NCBI GenBank assembly: GCA_020638365.1
Contig: JACKIQ010000002.1
Coordinates: 62,001 to 126,000 of the forward strand
Direction: 5' to 3'
Source of the DNA: Rhodospirillales bacterium
Lineage (GTDB): Bacteria > Pseudomonadota > Alphaproteobacteria > Micavibrionales > Micavibrionaceae
DNA: 64,000 bases
The position numbers were made by a program, and so were the translations under genes. This document shows, piece by piece, positions 43,257 to 49,940 of the stretch; within the stretch, counting starts at the first letter, position 1, and each line of letters opens with the position of its first letter. Under the pieces are notes generated by a model. That model did no database searches. It was not told where the DNA came from and saw only the letters and a program-made list of their open reading frames with translations.

Positions 43257-44549
43257 TTAAGCTATTTTTCGCAATTCATCCATAAAATGCCCCATTTTAT
43301 CAAGCAGCACCCCGACCCTGCGGTTAGCATGCTCAGACAAAACAGCCGTCACATCGCTGACCTGCCTTGAAGCTTCGTCGACCTGACCGACGCTCTGGTT
43401 GATTTCACGTACATTGCCAGCCACGCTCACCGTACCGCTTGACGCTCTTTCGGCGCTTGAGGCTATCTCCCTGGACGCAGCGCTTTGCTCCTCAATAGCG
43501 GCTGCGACTACGGTCGCAGATTCGTTAATTTCGCTGATCGTATTGCCTACCTTGGAAAAGGCAGTAACAGCTTGCTCCGCTGCACCTTGTATCTCGGTGA
43601 CATACTGGCTGATTTCCTGCGTAGCGCTTGATGTCTGCCCCGCCAGATCCTTGACCTCAGCCGCAACTACCGCAAAACCTTTTCCGGCCTCCCCGGCGCG
43701 CGAAGCCTCTATCGTTGCATTCAACGCCAGCAGGTTGGTCTGATCGGCAATTTTCTGAATCAAGACAACGGCATCCCCGATCTGGGAAGCGCTTCCGGCA
43801 AGGCGCTCCATGATATTCTGAGCCTGCTGGGACTGGTCTAGTGCAGACTGCGCCACGCTCGACGTACGCGTCATCTGCTGCGTGATTTCGGCGATGGCGC
43901 TTGACATCTCTTCCGCTGCGGCGGATATGGCCTGCACGTTCCGGGAGGTTTCGTCAGACATTGAACTCGCGCTTTGAGCGCCTTCCCGGGTAATCTGAAC
44001 CGTATCCCCCATTGTATGGGCGGTACTCTCTAAGGTCGTTACGGTGGAATTGATTTGTAAAACGACATCCTTGAGGGACGTATCCACGTCATTGGCTACG
44101 TTTACAAACCCTTCCATTTTCTCTGCAACGCTTTCCGTAGCAAGATTGATAATACGAGCCCCGTTCAGCAACCCTCCACGCATCCCGTCCTCTAAAATCC
44201 GGCGGAAATACTGGTTCCGACTGACATATTCCATGGCGGCCGTCGCCTCACGCACGAAAGCGTCCATATTGTCGGTCATTTCGTTGATCGTCCACTGGAA
44301 CTCCCCGAAATCACCGCCCTCATGAATGCTCGTAATACGAGCCTCAAAATCGCCCTCAGCTAATGCACGGCAGACATCCTTGGTGCGCCGGATCTCACGC
44401 TCAATCTTCCGCATCGACAGAATACCCAAGGCGCTTAAAATAACGCCGCCAGCAACAAGGACAAAATTACCGCTCAACCCGCCGAAAACGAAAAGCGCAA
44501 CTGCTCCCAGAGAGTAATACTTAGCTTTTGAGAGAGAAGATAAGCTCAT
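43257..44549 (-). CDS. Methyl-accepting chemotaxis protein lacking its own sensor domain
   Basis: 430 residues. Two membrane helices lie close together at the N terminus (YYSLGAVALFVFGG and FVLVAGGVILSALGIL, ~11-45) with almost no periplasmic loop, then a HAMP-like segment (RKIEREIRRTKDVCRALAEGDFEARI), and a cytoplasmic signalling helix with the hairpin tip IADQTNLLALNATIEASRAGEAGKGFAVVAAEVKDLA (shortened in this quote's sense: tip residues NATIEA-x-RAGE). This equals the C-terminal two thirds of the aerotaxis receptor Aer. The missing PAS sensor is encoded by the gene immediately upstream, which overlaps it by 29 bp. Confidence 0.9.
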   Translation of the reverse strand: MSLSSLSKAKYYSLGAVALFVFGGLSGNFVLVAGGVILSALGILSMRKIEREIRRTKDVCRALAEGDFEARITSIHEGGDFGEFQWTINEMTDNMDAFVREATAAMEYVSRNQYFRRILEDGMRGGLLNGARIINLATESVAEKMEGFVNVANDVDTSLKDVVLQINSTVTTLESTAHTMGDTVQITREGAQSASSMSDETSRNVQAISAAAEEMSSAIAEITQQMTRTSSVAQSALDQSQQAQNIMERLAGSASQIGDAVVLIQKIADQTNLLALNATIEASRAGEAGKGFAVVAAEVKDLAGQTSSATQEISQYVTEIQGAAEQAVTAFSKVGNTISEINESATVVAAAIEEQSAASREIASSAERASSGTVSVAGNVREINQSVGQVDEASRQVSDVTAVLSEHANRRVGVLLDKMGHFMDELRKIA

Positions 44550-45075
44550 CGTAGCTCACACCTTTCTGCTTAAGAAGGCCGACAAGGATGCTAAAAGCGC
44601 TGTTCATGCCGTCCTTACGGTTCGAGTGTCGTCCCTCCTCCTGAAGCAACTGGGCATAGAGAGGTTCTATGACGTCCTGGACGACCTTCCTGTTAGGTAC
44701 GCGCCGGTTAGAATGATAGCCGTTAACGTTGCCGGAAGAATCGTAGGATGGTGTGACATGTGCGAAAACCCAGTAATGGTCGCCGTTCTTACAGAGATTA
44801 ACCACATAAGCGAAAATCTCCTTTTTCTCGGCCAGAGTATCCCATAAAAGCTTGAAAACCGCACGAGGCATGGCCGGATGACGAATCAGGCTGTGCGGCT
44901 GACCGAGCAGCTCATGCTCCTGATAACCGGCGACTTTCATAAATACCCGGTTTACATAGGTAATACGGCCCTTAAGATCGGTCTTGCTGACAATAAACTC
45001 GTCCTTGTCAAAAAAAGCCTCTTTTCCTGACGGAACAATATTTATGGCCCTTTCGAGAATAGCTGCCTGTGACAC
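44521..45075 (-). CDS. Aer-type PAS sensor protein
   Basis: 184 residues. PAS domain of the Aer class (~25-140): VSKTDLKGRITYVNRVFMKVAGYQEHELLGQPHSLIRHPAMPRAVFKLLW, then KNGDHYWVFAHVTPSYD. These match the FAD-binding PAS of Aer, including the conserved RHPxMP and DHYWV. No membrane helix or signalling domain follows. The reading frame ends inside the start of the MCP gene (29 bp overlap, frames differ by one), so the pair looks like an Aer receptor split into two subunits. A single frameshift would fuse them. Confidence 0.88.
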   Translation of the reverse strand: MSQAAILERAINIVPSGKEAFFDKDEFIVSKTDLKGRITYVNRVFMKVAGYQEHELLGQPHSLIRHPAMPRAVFKLLWDTLAEKKEIFAYVVNLCKNGDHYWVFAHVTPSYDSSGNVNGYHSNRRVPNRKVVQDVIEPLYAQLLQEEGRHSNRKDGMNSAFSILVGLLKQKGVSYDELIFSLKS

Positions 45076-45192
45076 GGGGAAACCACATGAATAATGTTAT
45101 AAAAAAAGAAGAACACACAGAAGAATACAACTAATAATCTATTAGCTGTTAACCGACATAACTACTCAAAAATAGAATTTATCCAGATAAAA

Positions 45193-45957
45193 TTAGCCGG
45201 TCAGGATAAGCTTTGGCTCATCGCCATACTCGGTTGCAGACCAGTGTATGAAAGGCTTGACGCCCCCCCCATCGCCACAGGCCTGACGCCAAATATCGCC
45301 GTTATGGAAGGTGCCGACTCGGGCTCCGGGTTTTAGGCGGAAAGTCTTTGTGCTATCCAGAGAAGCCAGCGGCTCGACATCTTCGTGGGAGACATGCCGC
45401 GTAACTTTAGAATTATAGACCGTGATAAAACGGTCCGTATACCGCTCCCCGGTTTCATAATTCGGCGTGTAGGGATCCACATGCGGGCGATCGACCGTCT
45501 CATCGTCATAATCGTATGTATAAACCTTGAGCAAAGGCGTACGGCCCAGACTCTCAATAAACTCCATATCGGCAAGTATTGTACTCAGTTCCTGCCCGAA
45601 CAGCTCCGTCTGCGTTGCATAACGACGCACCGCTTCGATTCCCAGCCATGAGGGTGCAATGCCGACGCTTCTTTGCCAGGTGGATTGAAGCTCGCCCCTG
45701 AGATTCCCTTGATAAATATCCCGGTTCATACTCACGGCCAGCCCGTCAAAATCACCGTCAAGACGGCGGGGCATTATAACGGCGCTTTTTCCTTGAAAAG
45801 CCCTGCTGCTGAGATCAGAAAGGGAAGCCACGACCGTTGCGCAATGGTAATTAATAGGAACGCCGGCTTTATCCTTGACCCCCTCCGCAGCCAGAAGATA
45901 CTGCCGGATAACATCCGCATTTTCCGCCTGCCCGGTATCGTGAAGAGATTCGCTCAT
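45193..45957 (-). CDS. Protein of unknown function with HxD...H pattern
   Basis: 254 residues from ATG 45957 (AGGG 7 bp upstream). No signal peptide. The middle has IEFIES-like helical segments and the C-terminal half contains RPHVDPYTPNYE (H159-x-D161), RLKPGARVGTFHNGDIW (~207-223) and FIHWSATEYGDEPKLILTG (H238, K249). The order HxD, 'PG' strand, second His, terminal strand resembles DUF1826/2OG-Fe(II)-like folds and parallels the tail of the protein at 40427-41308, though the final Arg is a Lys here. Function unknown. Confidence 0.7.
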   Translation of the reverse strand: MSESLHDTGQAENADVIRQYLLAAEGVKDKAGVPINYHCATVVASLSDLSSRAFQGKSAVIMPRRLDGDFDGLAVSMNRDIYQGNLRGELQSTWQRSVGIAPSWLGIEAVRRYATQTELFGQELSTILADMEFIESLGRTPLLKVYTYDYDDETVDRPHVDPYTPNYETGERYTDRFITVYNSKVTRHVSHEDVEPLASLDSTKTFRLKPGARVGTFHNGDIWRQACGDGGGVKPFIHWSATEYGDEPKLILTG

Positions 45958-45966
45958 GACCACACC

Positions 45967-46125
45967 CTATTGTTTTCCGTAACAATAATAAGCAAGAATA
46001 ACGGACAAGAAAAGAAGGATGCATTGTGCACTGCAAAAAACTGAAAACAACGCCAAATAAAATAATAAACAGCGTTCGATTATTTTAAGTTTTTTCTCAT
46101 GTTTTCTAAGCTTACGCAGAGACAT
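45967..46125 (-). CDS. Candidate 52-residue membrane protein
   Basis: MSLRKLRKHEKKLKIIERCL then a strongly hydrophobic stretch (LLFYLALFSVF, then CILLFLSVILAYY) and a KQ end. A basic N terminus with one or two membrane helices is typical of small inner-membrane proteins. AAGGGA lies 10 bp before the ATG, and the stop is 9 bp before the next gene on the same strand (45957), so the two could form an operon. No homologue recognised; the evidence is composition and position only. Confidence 0.4.
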   Translation of the reverse strand: MSLRKLRKHEKKLKIIERCLLFYLALFSVFCSAQCILLFLSVILAYYCYGKQ

Positions 46126-46206
46126 CTGAATGGGTTCCCTTGAGATGCCTAATACATTATGGTTTACGCTCAGGAGATATAAGCAAAGACAACCCGAAAA
46201 AAAAGC

Positions 46207-47169
46207 ATGGTTAAAAAGAGCATCATTCTTGCGGCATTTCACCTGCTCGCTCTCATTTTGGTCGTGAACCTGACGGCTGTGAGCGCTCAGGCTTGGGACA
46301 AGAAAAAGTCTAAGGACCAGACTGAGATTGAATACACCATCGAACATGACGGCGTAAAACGCACCTACAATCTCCATATCCCTGCAAAAATAGCCGATAA
46401 CACGAATAAAGTTCCGCTCATAATCGTGCTTCATGGCGGGGGCGGAAACAGCGACAACGGCGAAAAGATGACCCGCTTTTCTGAAAAAGCCGACCGGGAA
46501 GGCTTCATCGTAGCCTACCCCAGCGGCAGCGGTCGCCTCAAAAGAAACATCCTTAAAACATGGAATTTCTGGCATTGCTGTGGCTACGCGATGCGCAACA
46601 ACACGGACGATATCGGCTTTATTGGCAAGCTCATAGATACGCTGATAAAAAACTACCCGGTTGACCCTAAGCGGGTTCTGATCACCGGCATGTCCAATGG
46701 CGCGATGATGAGCCACCGGGCAGGAATCGAACTCTCAAAAAAAATAGCCGTCATAGCCCCTGTCGTTGGAACCATGTTCGGCGATGAGCCAGAGGCCCGT
46801 AGTCCAGTTGCCGCACTGATAATCAACGGCACCAAGGATACGCAGATCAAAATTGAAGGCGGACAGAACAACAGCCGGTTCAAAGACGCTTGGGACGGAA
46901 CGCCGATGAAGCCAGCCCTGTGGCAATCGCAATACTGGGCAAAAAACAACGGCTGCAAACCCACCCCCAAAAAAACGTCTATCAAACCTTCGGTAATCCT
47001 CTACGATTACGAATGCCCTAAAGGGTATGACGTACGGCACATAATTCTGGAAAACGGAACGCACTCTTGGCCCGGAGGCCGCAAGGGATACAAAAACGGA
47101 GCGGATCCGACAACCGAAATAAATGCCACCGACGAAATATGGGCGTTCCTGATTGAAATGACGGGTTAA
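46207..47169 (+). CDS. Secreted PHB-depolymerase/feruloyl-esterase-like (LpqC) hydrolase
   Basis: 320 residues with a signal peptide (to ~AQA, residue 29). Alpha/beta-hydrolase of the LpqC/poly(3-hydroxybutyrate) depolymerase family: oxyanion-hole HGGGGN (76-81), nucleophile elbow G-M-S-N-G (161-165, Ser163), and a C-terminal catalytic His in ENGTHSWPGG. Cys residues WHCCGY and CKP/ECP may form disulfides as in secreted depolymerases. Likely an exported esterase acting on a polyester or aromatic ester; the substrate is unknown. A truncated relative is encoded next to it. Confidence 0.9.
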   Translation: MVKKSIILAAFHLLALILVVNLTAVSAQAWDKKKSKDQTEIEYTIEHDGVKRTYNLHIPAKIADNTNKVPLIIVLHGGGGNSDNGEKMTRFSEKADREGFIVAYPSGSGRLKRNILKTWNFWHCCGYAMRNNTDDIGFIGKLIDTLIKNYPVDPKRVLITGMSNGAMMSHRAGIELSKKIAVIAPVVGTMFGDEPEARSPVAALIINGTKDTQIKIEGGQNNSRFKDAWDGTPMKPALWQSQYWAKNNGCKPTPKKTSIKPSVILYDYECPKGYDVRHIILENGTHSWPGGRKGYKNGADPTTEINATDEIWAFLIEMTG

Positions 47170-47173
47170 AGAC

Positions 47174-47193
47174 ATTCCGAACTATGTTCGAAT
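47174..47193 (+). repeat. Inverted repeat between the esterase and its truncated paralogue
   Basis: CGAAC-TAT-GTTCG (47178-47190) is a perfect 5 bp inverted repeat, extended on both sides (ATTC/GAAT with one bulged C). No T-run follows, so it is not an ordinary terminator. It may be an operator or chance. Confidence 0.35.
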
Positions 47194-47267
47194 ATCTTTT
47201 ACGAAGGGTTGCTGCGATAAGTACGTAGTAAAGTTAGGGCAATAACAATGCGTGAAAGGACATCGCT

Positions 47268-47963
47268 ATGACGCACAAAAAGAGACTGGTTTTTTCTATA
47301 CTGGCAGCGGCCGCGCTTTTGACAGCTCCTTCGCAGGCTTTTGCAAAAAAGGGCCAGGGAAAAAATTCGCCGGACCACGGCTATCATGGAAGCTCGCACA
47401 GCGACAAGCCGGATTACAGGTGGAACGAATCCCACGACGATTCTCCGAAATATAAGAATTACGAAAATGATCATCGTGATGATCCCCCGGTATATAACTG
47501 GAAAGAGCACCACAAGGATGATCATGACCGTGATTATAAGAATGACCGGAAATACGACTACGGAGATCACCATGGCAATGGCAATAACCTTTATGACAAC
47601 GACAATTACAAAAAGCACAAAGGTTCCGATTACGACCGCAACCATGACGGAAACTCGAAGCACAAAAGCAAACGCTATAACTTCGATCTGCATATCCCCG
47701 GACATTTAAAATACACCCGGGCCCGCTTGCCGATTTTCATCGTGCTCGACCGCTCTGGAAAGTACAGAGGCCAGTCAGCAGAAAGGTTCTTTCAGGCAAA
47801 AGCCAAGCGTGAGGGCTTTATTCTCGCCTACACCTACGACAGGAGCTACGGGAATAACCTCTCGAACCGGGATAAGGATTACATTGTGAACAGCATCCTG
47901 AACAGGCTTGACGGCCATTACAGGATAAACACGAACAATATACGCTTCTATTTCAACGATTAA
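47268..47963 (+). CDS. His/Asp-rich secreted protein ending in a truncated esterase paralogue
   Basis: 231 residues: signal peptide (to ~FAKKG, residue 26), then about 105 residues (~30-135) of Asp/His/Asn/Tyr/Lys-rich low complexity (repeats such as DDPP, HHKDDHD), possibly metal binding. The last ~95 residues align with the N-terminal half of the esterase upstream: YNFDLHIPG/YNLHIPAK, LPIFIVL/VPLIIVL, AKREGFILAY/ADREGFIVAY, DYIVNSILNRLDGHYRINTNNIRFY/GFIGKLIDTLIKNYPVDPKRVLI. HGGGG is replaced by DRSGK and the frame stops where the catalytic GMSNG would start, so it cannot be a working hydrolase. It may be a decay product kept for a new, perhaps binding, role. Confidence 0.8.
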   Translation: MTHKKRLVFSILAAAALLTAPSQAFAKKGQGKNSPDHGYHGSSHSDKPDYRWNESHDDSPKYKNYENDHRDDPPVYNWKEHHKDDHDRDYKNDRKYDYGDHHGNGNNLYDNDNYKKHKGSDYDRNHDGNSKHKSKRYNFDLHIPGHLKYTRARLPIFIVLDRSGKYRGQSAERFFQAKAKREGFILAYTYDRSYGNNLSNRDKDYIVNSILNRLDGHYRINTNNIRFYFND

Positions 47964-47992
47964 ACCAACGCCCGAACCACACACGCAAACTC

Positions 47993-48020
47993 AAGGAGCC
48001 TCCCCACAAGGCTCCTTTTT
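47993..48020 (+). terminator. Rho-independent terminator
   Basis: AAGGAGCCT (47993-48001) pairs with AGGCTCCTT (48009-48017) around a 7-base loop; five T follow from 48016. It closes the esterase/paralogue unit 30 bp after the stop codon, just before the convergent batD stop. Confidence 0.88.
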
Positions 48021-49940
48021 CTAGCTGGGGTTAAGGGCGCCTAGACGTGTAACTTTTCCATGATGATCCGATGCAGGAGTCTTTAAGGCCTTTAGAGAAC
48101 GGACAATATCATTCCGTATGTCATCAAAGGATTCTGCTTGCCCAGCATACAACGCGCCTTCCAGCTTTGAAACCGCAACAAAAAGTATATTACGGTCGCG
48201 TTCATCAAGTCTTTGTCCTATCTCGCGCACGGCATCCTTAAGCGAAAGAACAGGTCCGCCACCGACCTTTTGCTGCACGAAAAGTAGAAAATGATCCTTG
48301 AGAACATTCATATCGACCGCACGCTCCAGGCCCGACAGGCTCACCGCAGGCTTACGGGCATTCTCGTTCACGGCATCTTCCGGCCCTTTCACACGAACCC
48401 CTGACACACCGGAGAGAACAGAAGTAGGAGACGAAGACGCGGTCTGGCTTTGCTCCTCTTTCCTGGGGGTAATGACAAGAAAATATATTCCGACGCCGAT
48501 AATCAATGCAGCCGCAACCCCGGTCAGAAAAACAAGGGCGTTCTGTCTCCGCAAAATACCGCCAAAGCCGCCGCTGATGTTTGTAAAAGCGGAAACTGAA
48601 CCGCTGCTCGTCGCAGACGTTGCGGAATTTTGTTCCAGATCGGTACTTTGAGAAGCTTGAAATTGTTGTGAAACAGCAGCCGGAGCAGGCGCACCTTCGA
48701 CCTTAATTGTCCGGGCAGGAACAGATGCGTAGGCAACTTTGCTGTTCTTGATATCCCACCAGGGAACCTTGATCTCGGGAAGAACCAGATCGCCGCCATA
48801 TTTAGGAACAAGCGTATACGCCTCCTCTCGCCATCCGGTCACAGTCCCGTCCTCTGTAATATTCATACCGGCCTCGGGTTTCTCGGCATAAACGGAAAAA
48901 AAAGCCTCGGGGGCTGCGCGGTCTTCAAGACTCGGAAGAACGCTTCCGGTATTGCCGTTAACAACTAAGGTAAGCCGACGCGTGAAAGGCTCCCCGACTT
49001 TTGCATTTTTTTCTCCGTCCAGAAAATCGGAAATCTGCAATCCCTGAGCTGGAAGCCATGGGTCCATATTGGCTTGAGCGCCGGAGACGTTGAGTACGAC
49101 CTCGTCAGTCATCAAGGTAAAAGGCTGACCTAAAAGAGCGTCGAAGACGCCAAAATCCTGCAAAACAGCGAAGGGATCCTGTGCGCGGTTACTGAAAGGA
49201 TCGAACATCTGAGTCGGTCTCCGGGGCCTGTCCCCGCTCACCATCCCCTGAAAAACGTAAGAGGGTATTGTGATGATCCCGGGCTTTAAAGGCGTAATAA
49301 GATAACGCAGTTCGACAACGCTGACATTTTTACCTCCGGTAACGGTGTCGTAAACCTTAGGATCGCCCTGCAGCTCGACAATGGCATTGTCGATTTTCAA
49401 ATCTCCATGCGTTATTTCAGAAACAGGCTTGGATGCGACAAGGCGCAGGGTATAGACCATGGGTGCATTCAGAGATGGGTTCTTCGTACTGAGGTTAGCG
49501 GTAACGTAAACATCCCGGTCCTTGGACGAGGCCACCGGAGAGGGTTTAGCAGAGACAGTAACGCGAAGGGGTTGCGTTTTTAGAACCCCCAGCCCGGTCT
49601 GAACGCTGATAGAAGGAATGATGATATCGCCAGTGTTCTTGGGCAAAAGCACTATTTGCCATGTGACTGCTGAACTGAATGACCCGTTAAACATGTTAAC
49701 GCTGGACGATTGTCCCTGCGTACGGACTTGAAAATCCTTCCTAAGCGGACCGAAGTCAGGCGTGATACTCTGTTGCGCACCACTTAAAGTTAATGTGAGT
49801 GTAAAACTTTCTCCGCGATAAATCGTTGTCCGATCGACCTGAGCCTCGAAAGTTGCGGCCCGAGCAGATACAGAAAAGAAAAAGACAAAAGCCACCGCAA
49901 GAAATAAAGATAAAACCCTTTGAACAAATGGCACTACCAT
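48021..49940 (-). CDS. batD: BatD-like membrane protein
   Basis: 639 residues: signal peptide (~1-29), then beta-rich repeats characteristic of BatD ('oxygen tolerance' family): FEAQVDRTTIYRGESFTLTLTLSGA, LLPKNTGDIIIPSISVQTG, LRYLITPLKPGIITIPSYVF, YTLVPKYGGDLVLPEIKVPWWD. A membrane helix near residue 480 (VFLTGVAAALIIGVGIYFLVI) leads to a cytoplasmic C-terminal helical domain. Last gene of the Bat operon; overlaps batB/C by 7 bp. In Bacteroides the system supports aerotolerance, but its exact role is unsettled. Confidence 0.92.
   Translation of the reverse strand: MVVPFVQRVLSLFLAVAFVFFFSVSARAATFEAQVDRTTIYRGESFTLTLTLSGAQQSITPDFGPLRKDFQVRTQGQSSSVNMFNGSFSSAVTWQIVLLPKNTGDIIIPSISVQTGLGVLKTQPLRVTVSAKPSPVASSKDRDVYVTANLSTKNPSLNAPMVYTLRLVASKPVSEITHGDLKIDNAIVELQGDPKVYDTVTGGKNVSVVELRYLITPLKPGIITIPSYVFQGMVSGDRPRRPTQMFDPFSNRAQDPFAVLQDFGVFDALLGQPFTLMTDEVVLNVSGAQANMDPWLPAQGLQISDFLDGEKNAKVGEPFTRRLTLVVNGNTGSVLPSLEDRAAPEAFFSVYAEKPEAGMNITEDGTVTGWREEAYTLVPKYGGDLVLPEIKVPWWDIKNSKVAYASVPARTIKVEGAPAPAAVSQQFQASQSTDLEQNSATSATSSGSVSAFTNISGGFGGILRRQNALVFLTGVAAALIIGVGIYFLVITPRKEEQSQTASSSPTSVLSGVSGVRVKGPEDAVNENARKPAVSLSGLERAVDMNVLKDHFLLFVQQKVGGGPVLSLKDAVREIGQRLDERDRNILFVAVSKLEGALYAGQAESFDDIRNDIVRSLKALKTPASDHHGKVTRLGALNPS

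Noticed and set aside
45967..46716. 249-residue minus-strand frame across the esterase gene
   Set aside because: Most of it is antisense to the esterase; only its last 52 codons, outside the esterase, look like a separate gene.
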